Below are positions 34,646-43,830 of a DNA stretch of 64,000 bases, in pieces. Below the pieces are notes generated by a model, which worked only from the letters and a program-made list of their open reading frames with translations, was not told the origin of the DNA and ran no database searches. The stretch comes from Vineibacter terrae (lineage in GTDB: Bacteria > Pseudomonadota > Alphaproteobacteria > Reyranellales > Reyranellaceae), in contig NZ_VDUZ01000034.1 in the NCBI RefSeq assembly GCF_008039615.1, positions 1 through 64,000 on the forward strand, read 5' to 3'. The position numbers and the translations under genes are program-made. Position 1 is the first letter of the stretch; every line of letters starts with the position of its first letter.

Positions 34646-35455
34646 ATGAAGCAGATCACCCTTCCTGGCACGGACCTTCGTGTTTCCCGCTTCTCCTTCG
34701 GCACCGCCAGCCTGCTGCGGGTCGGATCTCAGCGCGAACGGCATCGATTGCTGGCTGCAGCGTACGACAACGGCTTCACGCACTTCGATACGGCTCCCTA
34801 CTACGGCTTCGGTGTGGCCGAGCATGATCTGCGCGCCGTGCTGGCGGCAAGGCCGGAAGCGACAGTTGCGACGAAGGTTGGACTTTATTCCCCGGCCGGT
34901 GAGCAGCAGCCGGCCCCGCTGGTCGTCTTGCGCAAGGCGGTGGGGAAGATCATCCCGGCAGTCTCGCGACCGATCGTCGACTGGAGCGTGGAGCGGGCGC
35001 GCGTGGCCCTGTCCGCGAGCCTTCGGAGGCTCGGGCGTGAACGCGTCGATCTGTACCTGCTGCACGAACCTGAGCTGCATCTGCTCGACACCGACGAGTG
35101 GCTGCGCTGGCTCGAGGGCGAACGCGACCGGGTCAGGTGGTTTGGCATCGCGCTCAACACCGCACGGCTGGGGCCCTTCGTTCAAGAGGCGAGTCCGCTT
35201 GCGCCAGTCATCCAGACGTTCGACAGCACGTCCGCTCGCGAGGCCGATATCGTGGTCAACGCCGGCCGGCCCCTGCAGATGACCTACGGCTACGTGTCGG
35301 CGGCGCGGCAGGAAGAGAGATTTGATATCAACGCGCTTCTGGGTGGAGCATTGCAACGCAACCGGACCGGCAGCATTATTGTCAGCACGCGCAAGATCGA
35401 CCGGTTGGCGCAATACGGCGACATCGCCGCAAGGTCTGACACGGGGGATAGCTAG
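34646..35455 (+). CDS. Aldo/keto reductase
   Basis: A 269-residue (beta/alpha)8 NADPH-dependent reductase. The catalytic tetrad can be placed: Asp and Tyr in HFDTAPYYGFG, Lys in VATKVGLY and His in LYLLHEPELH. The C-terminal cofactor segment GSIIVSTRKIDRLAQ is present. The protein is somewhat short, and the region before residue 240 seems compressed. A GMC oxidoreductase follows after 33 bases. Such AKR-GMC pairs occur in polysaccharide and sugar-modification loci, which suits the nearby glycosyltransferases, but the pairing here is inference. Confidence 0.88.
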   Translation: MKQITLPGTDLRVSRFSFGTASLLRVGSQRERHRLLAAAYDNGFTHFDTAPYYGFGVAEHDLRAVLAARPEATVATKVGLYSPAGEQQPAPLVVLRKAVGKIIPAVSRPIVDWSVERARVALSASLRRLGRERVDLYLLHEPELHLLDTDEWLRWLEGERDRVRWFGIALNTARLGPFVQEASPLAPVIQTFDSTSAREADIVVNAGRPLQMTYGYVSAARQEERFDINALLGGALQRNRTGSIIVSTRKIDRLAQYGDIAARSDTGDS

Positions 35456-35488
35456 ACCTCAATAAAGAACGAAAAGTTGGGGGAGCAA

Positions 35489-37057
35489 ATGATCCATGAC
35501 CTGGGGGCCATGGCCGGCGAAGCGCGTGAGCGTGTCTGCGATGTGCTGGTTGTCGGCGGTGGGATCGCAGGACTTCTGCTGGCCACGCGGCTCTCGAGGC
35601 TGGGACGGCATGTGATCATTGCCGAGTCCGGCGCCAGGTCGCAGCCAGCCGAGACCCACCCGCTCAACGAGGTCGTGCAGCTGGGCACCGTCTACAGCGG
35701 CGCGACGGCAGGACGGTTCCGCTGCCTGGGTGGGACATCGAGCCGCTGGGGTGGCGCCATGCTGCCGTTCATGGCTGAGGACATCGCGCAGCCCGTGCCG
35801 GGCTGGGACGTCCGATGGCCCATTTCTCTGACGGATTTCACAGCCTACCAGCACGAGGTCGAGGCGCTGTTCGATCTGCCGGGCAGCCCGTACGAGGCGC
35901 CGCAGATCATGGCGGCGCGCGATGGTTCCGAGAGCACCTTCGTGCCGCGGCTGGGCAAGTGGCCGGCGTTCAAGCAGCGCAACGTCGCCTCGCTCCTCAA
36001 TCGCGAGATCGCGGCCAGGAACGGGCCTGAGATCTACCTCAACGCAACGGTCACGCGTTTCGAGCTCGACCCGGCCGGCCGCCTCGTCGCCGTGGAAGCG
36101 CAAGGCGGCCGTGCCCGGCTGCGCGTGCGTGCCCGCAACACGGTGCTGGCGGCGGGCGCGATCGAGAGCACCCGCCTGCTGTTGCTGGCTGACCGGCAGC
36201 ACGACGACCGGATCTTCGCACCCGATGGCGTCCTGGGGCGCTATTTCCACGACCATCTGTCGGCGCCTACGGCGAGGCTCACCGTCACGGACCGCAAGGC
36301 GCTGAACCGCGTCACGGGATTTCGCTTCGAGGGCAGGGCGATGCGGAATCTGCGGTTCGAGCCTACCGGCAAGCTCCGGGCGGCCCACGGCCTGCCGGCG
36401 GCATTCGGGCATATCGGGTTGTCGACGCAAGCGCCGACCGGGTTTGATGCGCTGCGGACGTTCTACCGCAAGCTCCAGCGCGGGGAGCGTCCGGCGACCG
36501 GTGATGCGGCAGCCCTTGCCGTTGCGCTGCCATGGATCACCCGGGCCGCGTGGTGGCGCTATGTCGAAAAGCGTCTGCTCTTTCCTGACGGAGCGAAGTT
36601 TGACCTGCACATGGTCGTCGAGCAGGAGCCGCACGCCGGCAACCGTATCGGCCTGTCGCATGATCAGCGCGACGTCTTCGGATGTCCCCTGGCGACAATA
36701 GAATGGCGGGTTGGCGAGGGAGATGTCGCCAATGCCGTTGCTGTTACCCGCCATTTCAGGGCGGCATGGAATGCGAGCTCGCTGGCGCGGCTCGCCAGCA
36801 TCGAGGCGCTGCCTGCTGACATGGTCGGCGAGATGATGTCAGCGGGTGGCGGCATCTATCACCCCGGTGGCACGGTACGGATGGGCATCGACGCCCGATC
36901 CGGAGTCGTCGACAGCAACCTGCGGACGTTCCGAATCCCCAACCTGAGCGTGGTCTCGACCGCTACCTTTCCCAGCGGCGGCGGCGCCAATCCCACGATG
37001 ATGTTGATGATGGCAGCGCTGCGCGCGGCCGACCAGCTCGGGCGGCATGCAGCGTGA
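35489..37057 (+). CDS. GMC-type FAD-dependent oxidoreductase
   Basis: A 522-residue flavoprotein. The ADP-binding motif is VLVVGGGIAGLLLATRLSR (about 22-40), followed by ESGAR and the FAD-covering GGTSSRWGGAMLPF. VLAAGAIESTRLLL is the second GMC signature. The C-terminal catalytic region has GGGIYHPGGTVRMG (His) and GGGANPTMMLMMAALRAAD (Asn), matching the GMC_oxred_C pattern. GGGGGAG just before the ATG at 35489 supports that start. It follows the aldo/keto reductase gene and probably oxidises a sugar or alcohol group on the same substrate class. Confidence 0.9.
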   Translation: MIHDLGAMAGEARERVCDVLVVGGGIAGLLLATRLSRLGRHVIIAESGARSQPAETHPLNEVVQLGTVYSGATAGRFRCLGGTSSRWGGAMLPFMAEDIAQPVPGWDVRWPISLTDFTAYQHEVEALFDLPGSPYEAPQIMAARDGSESTFVPRLGKWPAFKQRNVASLLNREIAARNGPEIYLNATVTRFELDPAGRLVAVEAQGGRARLRVRARNTVLAAGAIESTRLLLLADRQHDDRIFAPDGVLGRYFHDHLSAPTARLTVTDRKALNRVTGFRFEGRAMRNLRFEPTGKLRAAHGLPAAFGHIGLSTQAPTGFDALRTFYRKLQRGERPATGDAAALAVALPWITRAAWWRYVEKRLLFPDGAKFDLHMVVEQEPHAGNRIGLSHDQRDVFGCPLATIEWRVGEGDVANAVAVTRHFRAAWNASSLARLASIEALPADMVGEMMSAGGGIYHPGGTVRMGIDARSGVVDSNLRTFRIPNLSVVSTATFPSGGGANPTMMLMMAALRAADQLGRHAA

Positions 37058-37066
37058 CGGCGCCGC

Positions 37067-37558
37067 TCAGTAGCGCAGCTTGTCCGGCTTCGCCTCCCAG
37101 GCCGAGAACACGGCGCGGGCTTCGTCCGACGGCAGATGCACGAAGGTCAGCGAGCGGGCGCCGGGCGGCAGCGGCACCTCGCGATAGATGAAGTCGTCGT
37201 CGAAGCCGATCGCGGCCGCATCCTGGCGCGTGTTGGCATAGACCACGCGATCGGGGCGCGCCCAATAGATCGCGCCCAGGCACATCGGGCAGGGCTCGCA
37301 GCTGGTGTAGATCGTGCAGCCGCGCAGCTCGAAATGGCCCAGCGCCTGGCAGGCGGCACGGATGGCGGTGATCTCGGCATGGGCGGTGGGATCGTGCGCC
37401 GTGGTCACCTGGTTCCAGCCGCGCGCGATGATGGCGCCGTCACGCACCACCACGGCGCCGAACGGGCCGCCCAGGCCGGCCTCCATCTTCTCGCGCGACA
37501 GCCGGACCGCCTCGCGCAGGAAGGCGTCATCGCCCGCGGTGGCGTCGGCAGCCGCCAT
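37067..37558 (-). CDS. Nucleoside/guanine deaminase (tRNA-adenosine-deaminase-like fold)
   Basis: A 163-residue zinc-dependent deaminase. The zinc site is formed by HAEITAIRAA (His and catalytic Glu) and SCEPCPMCLGAIYWA (two Cys). GGPFGAVVVRDG and the C-terminal DDFIYREVPLPP resemble guanine deaminases of the CDA superfamily. Its ATG overlaps the stop codon of the metallopeptidase gene upstream, so the two are co-translated although functionally unrelated. Guanine or cytosine deamination is likely but not provable here. Confidence 0.9.
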   Translation of the reverse strand: MAAADATAGDDAFLREAVRLSREKMEAGLGGPFGAVVVRDGAIIARGWNQVTTAHDPTAHAEITAIRAACQALGHFELRGCTIYTSCEPCPMCLGAIYWARPDRVVYANTRQDAAAIGFDDDFIYREVPLPPGARSLTFVHLPSDEARAVFSAWEAKPDKLRY

Positions 37559-38520
37559 CACAGCTCCTGCGTGTTGAACGTGTCGCAGCCGCGCAACTCG
37601 CCGGACTGCAGGCCGCGCTGGAACCAGCGCTGGCGCTGCGCCGACGTGCCATGGGTGAAGCTCTCGGGCTGCACGTAGCCGCGCGCCTGGCGCTGCAGGC
37701 GGTCATCGCCGATCGCCGCCGCCGCCGTCAGCGCCTCCTCGACATCGCCGGGCTCCAGGATCCGGCGCCGCTGGTTGGCATGGAAGGCCCAGACGCCGGC
37801 CAGGCAGTCGGCCTGCAGCTCGACGCGCACCTGCACGGCGTTTGCCTGGGCCTTGCTCATGCGGCCCTGGGCCTCCTGGACCTTGCGCAGGATGCCCAGC
37901 AGGTTCTGGATGTGGTGCCCGATCTCATGGCCGATCACATAGGCCTGGGCGAAGTCGCCAGGGGCGCCGAAGCGCCGCGCGAGCTGATCGTAGAACGACA
38001 GGTCGATGTAGAGCCGCTGGTCGCCGGGGCAGTAGAACGGCCCGACCGCCGCATCGGCCATGCCGCAGGCCGACCGGACGGCGCCTGAGAACAGCACCAG
38101 CGTCGGTTTGCTGTATTGCCGGTTGGCCTGGCGCGGCAGCTGGTCGTCCCAGATCTCCTCGGTGCTGCCCAGCACCCGGGCGACGAAGCGGCGCATCTCG
38201 TCGTCACGGCCAGCCGGCGCACGCGAACCCTGCTGCTGGCCCTGCGGCACCGGCCGCATCTGCGGCGGCGCCGGCGCCGGCTGGTACTGGCCGCCGCCAC
38301 CGCCGCCGCCCAGCAGCGACATGGGATCGATCCCGAAGAACAGGGCGGCCACGACGATGATCACCAGGCCGAGGCTGCCCCCGCCCAGTGGAATTGGGAT
38401 GCCGCCTCCGCCGCCGAAGCCGCCGCCGCCGAAGCCACCGCCCATCGGTCCGCCGCCCGTGGCGTCGGTGTCCCGAAGATCCTCCACGTTCTGGCTTTCA
38501 GGCGTGTCGTCGAGCCGCAT
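37558..38520 (-). CDS. Neutral zinc metallopeptidase (YpfJ family)
   Basis: A 320-residue membrane-anchored protein with an N-terminal Gly-rich segment (GGGFGGGGFGGGGG), one transmembrane helix (about 50-63) and a Gly/Pro/Gln linker. The catalytic domain carries the zinc motif HEIGH at residues 198-202, and VELQADCLAGVWA supplies the third-ligand Glu. VRSACGMADAAVGPFYCPGD and DLSFYDQLARRFGAPGDFA are YpfJ hallmarks. The conserved Cys pair implies an extracytoplasmic domain. Function in vivo is unknown. Confidence 0.92.
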   Translation of the reverse strand: MRLDDTPESQNVEDLRDTDATGGGPMGGGFGGGGFGGGGGIPIPLGGGSLGLVIIVVAALFFGIDPMSLLGGGGGGGQYQPAPAPPQMRPVPQGQQQGSRAPAGRDDEMRRFVARVLGSTEEIWDDQLPRQANRQYSKPTLVLFSGAVRSACGMADAAVGPFYCPGDQRLYIDLSFYDQLARRFGAPGDFAQAYVIGHEIGHHIQNLLGILRKVQEAQGRMSKAQANAVQVRVELQADCLAGVWAFHANQRRRILEPGDVEEALTAAAAIGDDRLQRQARGYVQPESFTHGTSAQRQRWFQRGLQSGELRGCDTFNTQEL

Positions 38521-38637
38521 GGCAACCTCCGTCGGCTCCAGTATAGCCGGACTCGTCGTATCCCTGTCAGCGCCACAATGTTCGCGGCACGTCAGTGTTT
38601 CGCGCTAGAATGCGCACTATCGCCTTCGAGTATTTTT

Positions 38638-39480
38638 ATGTCGAGCAAAAGCCCTTCGAAGCCCTCACGCAGCTACATGCTGGCGGTCGATGACAACGTC
38701 TTCCTGCGGCGCGACGAGATGCGCGGCATGCGTTTCGCGCTGGAATACGACAAGGCCGAGCTGATCCTGCGCGACTGGAAGATCCGCTCGACCATCATCG
38801 TCTTCGGCAGCGCCCGCGTGCCATCCCCCGAGCAGCTCGACGCCCTGCGCAAGTCGGCCAACGGCAAGTCGGACGTGGCGCGGCTCGACCGGCTGATGGC
38901 GCTGGCACCGTACTACGAAAGCGCCCGTGCATTCGCACGCCTGGCCTCCGAGCAAGGCGGCGCGCTGGCGCTGAAGGACGGCGAGCGCTTCAATGTCATC
39001 GCCACCGGCGGCGGCCCGGGCATCATGGAGGCGGCCAACCGGGGCGCCGCCGATGCCGGCGCCCCGTCGATCGGGTTCAATATCGTGCTGGCGCACGAGG
39101 AGAAGCCCAACGGCTACTCGACCTCGGATCTGACCTTCCAGTTCCACTATTTCGCTATGCGCAAGATGCACTTCGCCATGCGGGCGCGGGCACTGGCGAT
39201 CTTCCCGGGCGGCTTCGGCACCTTCGACGAGCTGTTCGAGATCCTGACCCTGCAGCAGACCGGCAAGGGAAGGCGCGCACCGGTGGTCCTGGTCGGGACG
39301 GATTTCTGGCGCAAGGCGGTCGATTTCGACTTCCTGGTCGACACCGGCGTGATCGCGGCCGCCGACGTCAAGCTGTTCGATGTCGTCGATACGCCGGAAC
39401 AGGCGTGGCAGTCGCTGGTGGCGCGCGGCGTGCTCGATCCCAACGGCTTCGTCTGGCCACGCCGCGCCAGCAAGGTGTGA
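38638..39480 (+). CDS. LOG-family Rossmann-fold protein (TIGR00730-like)
   Basis: A 280-residue protein with the lysine-decarboxylase-like fold of LOG enzymes. IIVFGSARVPSP, VIATGGGPGIMEAANRGAAD and FPGGFGTFDELFEILTLQQ are the phosphoribohydrolase/nucleotide-binding signatures (PGGxGTxxE). An N-terminal extension of about 45 residues (FLRRDEMRGMRFALEYDKAE) marks the longer subgroup. LOG proteins cleave nucleoside monophosphates to free base and ribose 5-phosphate; cytokinin activation is known only for some. The ATG at 38638 has a weak ribosome-binding site, in a locally AT-rich stretch. Confidence 0.88.
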   Translation: MSSKSPSKPSRSYMLAVDDNVFLRRDEMRGMRFALEYDKAELILRDWKIRSTIIVFGSARVPSPEQLDALRKSANGKSDVARLDRLMALAPYYESARAFARLASEQGGALALKDGERFNVIATGGGPGIMEAANRGAADAGAPSIGFNIVLAHEEKPNGYSTSDLTFQFHYFAMRKMHFAMRARALAIFPGGFGTFDELFEILTLQQTGKGRRAPVVLVGTDFWRKAVDFDFLVDTGVIAAADVKLFDVVDTPEQAWQSLVARGVLDPNGFVWPRRASKV

Positions 39481-39504
39481 TTCGGGCCGCGCGCGGCCGC
39501 AGCG

Positions 39505-40062
39505 TCACTGCTCCTTGGGGGCGTGCTTGCCGAGGATCCGTTGCAAGGTGCGGCGGTGCATGTTGAGGCGGCGGGCCGTCTCGGAGACATTGCGGTCGCA
39601 CTGCTCGAACACACGCTGGATGTGCTCCCAGCGCACGCGGTCGGCCGGCATGGGATTCGACGGTGGCGGCGGCAGGCGCGTGCCGGTCGCCATCAGCGCC
39701 GCCTCGATCTGGTCGGCGTCGGCCGGCTTGGCGAGGTAGTCGATGGCGCCTTCCTTCACCGCTGCGACGGCGGTCGCGATGTTGCCGTAGCCGGTCAGCA
39801 TCACGATGCGGATATCGGGCCGCGCCTTGCGCAGCGCGCTCACCAGCTCCAGCCCGCTGCCATCGCCCAGCCTCATGTCGAGCACGGCGAAGCCCGGCGG
39901 CTTCTCGACGTGGGCCATCGCCTCGGCCACGCTGCCGGCGGCGATCACGGTGTAGCCGCGCTGCTCCAGCGCCCGCGCCAGGCGCGTGCGCAACGGCGCA
40001 TCGTCGTCGGCGATCAGGATGGTGCGCTCGGCAGCCTTGTCTGTCGTGGCATCCTGCGTCAA
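39505..40062 (-). CDS. regA: RegA/PrrA/ActR-type redox response regulator
   Basis: A 185-residue two-component regulator. The receiver domain has acidic pocket residues in LIADDDAPL, phospho-acceptor Asp62 (VLDMRLGDGSG) and Lys112. A Pro linker (TRLPPPPSNP) precedes a Fis-type helix-turn-helix (NVSETARRLNMHRRTLQRIL), the highly conserved DNA-binding end of this family. The start appears to be a TTG at 40062 with GGAGGG upstream. It follows the RegB-type kinase by 73 bases, giving the usual redox-control pair. Targets in relatives include respiration, carbon and nitrogen fixation and photosynthesis genes. Confidence 0.92.
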   Translation of the reverse strand: MTQDATTDKAAERTILIADDDAPLRTRLARALEQRGYTVIAAGSVAEAMAHVEKPPGFAVLDMRLGDGSGLELVSALRKARPDIRIVMLTGYGNIATAVAAVKEGAIDYLAKPADADQIEAALMATGTRLPPPPSNPMPADRVRWEHIQRVFEQCDRNVSETARRLNMHRRTLQRILGKHAPKEQ

Positions 40063-40135
40063 TCATCCCTCCCTGGCGCGATACCCAGGCCGATACAGCC
40101 CGCGCGGCCGGGCGCCCAGCCTATGCGTGGTTACA

Positions 40136-41524
40136 TTATGTATCCCGGAACACCGGGTTGCGCCAGCGTACGGTCACCCGGGCGCCGCCGCCTTCCGGCG
40201 TGGGCTGGTTGCCGAACTGCACGGCGGCGCCGGTGCGCTCCAGCAGCGTCTTGGCGATGAACGTGCCCAGTCCCATGTGTCCGTGGCTGCCGGCACGGGT
40301 CGAGACGAACGGCGAGCCGAGCTCGTCGAGCAGCATTTCGGGAAAGCCAGGTCCGTCGTCCGCAACCTCGACCTCGACCCAGTCGCGTGTCCAGCGGGTC
40401 GTCACCGTCACGCGCTGGCGCGCGAAACCAGTCGCGTTGTGCACCAAGTTGCCGATGCCCTGCAGGAACTCCGGGCCGCGCACCATCACCGGCGGCGCGT
40501 CGGGCGCGTCGGCCGCGGCCTGCATCTGCAGGTAGGCGATCTCGACCGTGCCATCGTCCCACGGGTCGGCGGCAGCCTCGACCAGGGTCGGCACCGACAC
40601 CACGCTGTAGGCTTCCGAAACGTCGATCGTGGGATCGACGGTCAGCCGGGCGAGGATGGTGCGGCAACGCTCCGACTGCTCGACCAGCAGCTCGACGTCG
40701 GGCTTGAGCGGATCGTCATGCTCGACCTCGCGCTGCATCTCGCGCGCCACCAGCGAGATGGTCGACAGCGGGCTGCCCAGCTCGTGCGCCGCAGCGGCGG
40801 CCAGCGCGCCCAGGGACGCCATGCGCTGCTCATGCGCCAGCGCCGCCGACGCCGCCGCCAGGGCGTCGCCCATCTGGCGGGCTTCCTCGGCGACCCGCCA
40901 TGTGTAGACCGCGATCAGGATGATCGAGAGAGTCAAGCTGGCCCAGATCGCAACCATGTAGATCGGCGGCAGCTCGGGCGGCGGCCCGTCCCACGGCAGC
41001 GGGAAATGGAACACCGCGACGAAGCCGGCGCACAGGGTCGACAGCGCCGACAACACCACCACGCTGCGCACGCCCAAGGTCGAGCCGGCGATCGCGACTG
41101 GCGCCAGCATCAGCAGCGAGAACGGATTGGAGATGCCGCCGGTGAAGAACAGCAGGAAAGTGAGCTGAAGCGTGTCGAAGCCCAGGAATACCGCGGTCTC
41201 ACGGTCATTGAGCCGCGTGGCGCCCGGCTGGCTGAGCTCGAAGCCGAGATTGAGCGCCGCCGACAGCGCGATCGCCGCCGCCACGGGGATCACGGGGTAG
41301 CTGAAGGCAAGGCCCCAGGTGACGACGCCGGCGGTGAACGCCTGGCCGGCCACAGCGATCCAGCGGATCAGGACCAGCGAGCGCAGCCGCACGCCGCCGC
41401 GGGACTGCAGGCGCCCCGCGATCTCCTCGAGCGTTGGCGGCGCCGGCCGGCGCGGGCTGGGCACCGGCGATACGGACTCGCGTCTTGGCTCGGCTTCCGG
41501 AGGGAGGTCCTCGGTCACTGCCAT
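40136..41524 (-). CDS. regB: RegB/PrrB/ActS-type redox-sensing histidine kinase
   Basis: A 462-residue membrane histidine kinase with about six N-terminal membrane helices. The ubiquinone-binding consensus of RegB is present (GGISNPF at 129-135). The phospho-accepting His247 lies in HELGSPLSTISLVARE. The redox-active Cys is conserved as Cys287 in QSERCRTIL, exactly 40 residues after the His, the same spacing as His225 and Cys265 in Rhodobacter RegB. ATPase motifs are NLVHNATGFA, ADDGPGFP and GHMGLGTFIA. The preferred start is the ATG at 41524 (MAVTEDLPPE). It should sense quinone pool and redox state and phosphorylate the RegA protein encoded next. Confidence 0.92.
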   Translation of the reverse strand: MAVTEDLPPEAEPRRESVSPVPSPRRPAPPTLEEIAGRLQSRGGVRLRSLVLIRWIAVAGQAFTAGVVTWGLAFSYPVIPVAAAIALSAALNLGFELSQPGATRLNDRETAVFLGFDTLQLTFLLFFTGGISNPFSLLMLAPVAIAGSTLGVRSVVVLSALSTLCAGFVAVFHFPLPWDGPPPELPPIYMVAIWASLTLSIILIAVYTWRVAEEARQMGDALAAASAALAHEQRMASLGALAAAAAHELGSPLSTISLVAREMQREVEHDDPLKPDVELLVEQSERCRTILARLTVDPTIDVSEAYSVVSVPTLVEAAADPWDDGTVEIAYLQMQAAADAPDAPPVMVRGPEFLQGIGNLVHNATGFARQRVTVTTRWTRDWVEVEVADDGPGFPEMLLDELGSPFVSTRAGSHGHMGLGTFIAKTLLERTGAAVQFGNQPTPEGGGARVTVRWRNPVFRDT

Positions 41525-41618
41525 CGGGCGATTATGGCATAGCTTTTCACCGCTCCCGCAAGCGCTACGCGCTTCACACATCCAGTCTCAGAGAGCTTGC
41601 GTCCCGAAAAAATCGGAC

Positions 41619-41707
41619 TGTCATCCCGAGCGCCAGCGAGGGATCTCCCGCGAAAGACGCACGGTGCGCCATTCGCAGGAGATCCCTCGCTGGCGCTCGG
41701 GATGACA
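41619..41707. repeat. Long palindromic repeat (36-bp arms, one mismatch)
   Basis: Arms 41619-41654 and 41672-41707 pair with one mismatch over a 17-base loop. The arm begins TGTCATCCCGAGCGCCAGCG and shares the AGCGAGGGATCTCC core with the element at 12571-12663. It sits in the gap between regB and the DUF3501 gene, so these genes are probably separate transcription units. Confidence 0.9.
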
Positions 41708-41753
41708 CTGAAGATGTGTGGATACCGTAGCCCGCAAGCGGGAGAGCAAGCAG

Positions 41754-42338
41754 CTAACCCTCGAAATCGCCTGCCAGCGCGGTGCGCACGGCGTCCGGCA
41801 TGACCGCCATGTGGCCGTAGTTGGGATGCGAGAAGCCCACGACCACCTCCTTGCCGGGCTGGCGGAAGGCCGCGATCTGCGACGGCGAGAAGGGGAAGTG
41901 CACGAAATGCACCGACGACGCCTTGCCCTCGGCGTTGGTGCGGTCCTGGTCTTCCTCGGCGAGGCCCTTGATGGTCTCGCCGCCGACCCGCAGGTACATC
42001 GTGTGCTCGATGCCGCCCAGGGTGGCCAGCACCCGCGTCCGGCGCACCGGCTCGTCGATCTCGATCATCACCGTGGCCGTCAGCTCACGCCCGTCGGGGA
42101 TCAGCGGGTTGTAGGCCGCAAGCTCGTCCGGGATCTGCTCGGCGCCGCCCTTCTCGATGAAGAGCATCTCCTGCACCTGGTGCAGCATCGTGTCGAAGCT
42201 CTCGAAATAGAAGGTGGCGAACGGGCCGACCTCCAGGCGGCGGTTGCGCTTGATCTGGGTGAGGGCACGGCGCCGCTCGGCACGCACCTTGGCGTACTCG
42301 GTCAGCGGCAGGATGTCGGCTGCGGTGATCTTGCGCAT
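41754..42338 (-). CDS. DUF3501 family protein
   Basis: A 194-residue cytosolic protein. The N-terminal [20 protein letters not shown] and the following [20 protein letters not shown] are diagnostic of DUF3501. Its function is unknown, but it consistently follows rubrerythrin and a GlpC-like (Fe-S) protein, as here. It begins eight bases after the (Fe-S) gene stop, so it belongs to the same operon, probably in peroxide or iron stress. Confidence 0.88.
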   Translation of the reverse strand: MRKITAADILPLTEYAKVRAERRRALTQIKRNRRLEVGPFATFYFESFDTMLHQVQEMLFIEKGGAEQIPDELAAYNPLIPDGRELTATVMIEIDEPVRRTRVLATLGGIEHTMYLRVGGETIKGLAEEDQDRTNAEGKASSVHFVHFPFSPSQIAAFRQPGKEVVVGFSHPNYGHMAVMPDAVRTALAGDFEG

Positions 42339-42346
42339 GGCGGTCC

Positions 42347-43699
42347 TCAGACGGTGAGGCCGTACGCCTTGGCGAACAGCTCGATGGGGTGGTGGGCGCG
42401 GGTGGGCTTGGGCGGCTCGCCGTCGGCAGCGCTCATCTGCATGACCTGCAGCAGGTGATCGGCGGCCAGCGGGCATTCGGAGGCGATATGGGCGTGGCCG
42501 TCGCGCAGGGCCTGGCGTGCTGCCGGCCGCCCGACCTTCACGGCGATGTTGAAGTTCTCGCGGCGCGCGCCCCACACGCCGCCATGGCCCGAGCAGCGCT
42601 CGATCACCGATACCGATGCGTCCGGGATCAGCCGCATCAGCTCGGCCGCCTTGGCGCCCATGTTCTGCGCGCGCGCGTGGCAGGCCAGATGCACCGACAC
42701 GCCGCCGTCGAGCTTGCCCAGGCCCGGCGCCAGGCCTTCGGTCTTGGCGATGTCCACGATGTACTCGGTGATGTCGTACGTCGCCTTGGCCAGGCGCTTC
42801 AGGGTCTCGTCGCCGGGCAGGATCAGCTGCCATTCGAACTTCAGCATCAGGGCGCAGGACGACGTCAGCGCGATCACGTCGTAGCCCTTGTCGATCCAGG
42901 GCACGAGGGCGGCGGAGACGTCACGCGCCGCGTCCGCCACGGATGCGATATCGCCCAGCTCCAGCTTGGGCATGCCGCAGCAGGCGGGATGCACCACCTC
43001 GGTCTCGATGCCGTTGTGCGCCAGCACGGCGCGCGTGGCGGCGCCGATATCGGTGTTGTTGAAGTTGCCGTAGCAGGTCGCGTAGAGGACCGCCTTGCGC
43101 TTGCCGTAGGCCGGCGCGGCGGTGTTGAGCGTCAGCGTCTCGCGGCGCGCGCGGTTGAGCAGCGTCTCGTCCGCATAGCGCGGCAGGTGGGCGCCGTGAT
43201 GGATTCCGGCAACGCTTTCCATCAGGCCGCGCGTCGTCCTGTTCTTCTCGTCCGTCGCCCAGTTGGCCAGGCCGGAGGCGAGGTTCGCGAGGCGGCCGTT
43301 GCGGTCGGTCTCGGCCATCTGCCGCTGCATGAACGGGGTGCCGCGCTTCTTCGCCTCGACCGCGCGATAGCGCAGCATCAGGTGCGGGAAATCCAGGTTC
43401 CACGCATGCGGCGGCACATAGGGGCACTTGGTCATGAAGCACATGTCGCACAGCGTGCAGGCTTCGACGACCGGGCCGAAATCGTCGCTCTTCACGCCTT
43501 CGACCTCGCCGACATCGGTGGCGTCGACCAGGTCGAACAGGCGCGGGAACGAATCGCAGAGATTGAAGCAGCGCCGGCAGCCGTGGCAGATGTCGAACAC
43601 CCGCCGCATCTCGGCATCGAGCTTGGCCTCGTCGTAGAAATCGTCGCTGGTCCAGGCCAGCGGATGACGGGTAGGGGCTTCGAGGCTGCCTTCGCGCAT
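42347..43699 (-). CDS. (Fe-S)-binding, heterodisulfide-reductase/GlpC-like protein
   Basis: A 450-residue protein with two ferredoxin-type [4Fe-4S] motifs. The first is [12 protein letters not shown] (Cys38, 41, 44, 48) and the second [13 protein letters not shown] (Cys81, 84, 87, 92). Two CCG-type domains with [15 protein letters not shown] and [13 protein letters not shown] follow. This is the GlpC/HdrB arrangement of electron-transfer subunits. It lies between rubrerythrin and DUF3501 genes, so it may pass electrons to rubrerythrin. No flavin- or quinone-binding partner is adjacent. The start at 43699 ([12 protein letters not shown]) skips five upstream codons lacking a clear ribosome-binding site. 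Confidence 0.88.
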   Translation of the reverse strand: MREGSLEAPTRHPLAWTSDDFYDEAKLDAEMRRVFDICHGCRRCFNLCDSFPRLFDLVDATDVGEVEGVKSDDFGPVVEACTLCDMCFMTKCPYVPPHAWNLDFPHLMLRYRAVEAKKRGTPFMQRQMAETDRNGRLANLASGLANWATDEKNRTTRGLMESVAGIHHGAHLPRYADETLLNRARRETLTLNTAAPAYGKRKAVLYATCYGNFNNTDIGAATRAVLAHNGIETEVVHPACCGMPKLELGDIASVADAARDVSAALVPWIDKGYDVIALTSSCALMLKFEWQLILPGDETLKRLAKATYDITEYIVDIAKTEGLAPGLGKLDGGVSVHLACHARAQNMGAKAAELMRLIPDASVSVIERCSGHGGVWGARRENFNIAVKVGRPAARQALRDGHAHIASECPLAADHLLQVMQMSAADGEPPKPTRAHHPIELFAKAYGLTV

Positions 43700-43830
43700 G
43701 GCGGGTCCGCACAATCAGAACGGCCGCCACACCCCGTGCGCGCCGGGCACGGAAGTTCGCGGCAGCAGAATGAACGGTTTGGCGGCGCAAGCCCGCGGCG
43801 GCGCAGCACGCCGCCGCGGGGCAAAGCGCA

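Noticed and set aside
41434-41803. Short plus-strand frames spanning the repeat at 41.6 kb
   Set aside because: Their sequence is dictated by the palindrome arms, and they overlap regB antisense.
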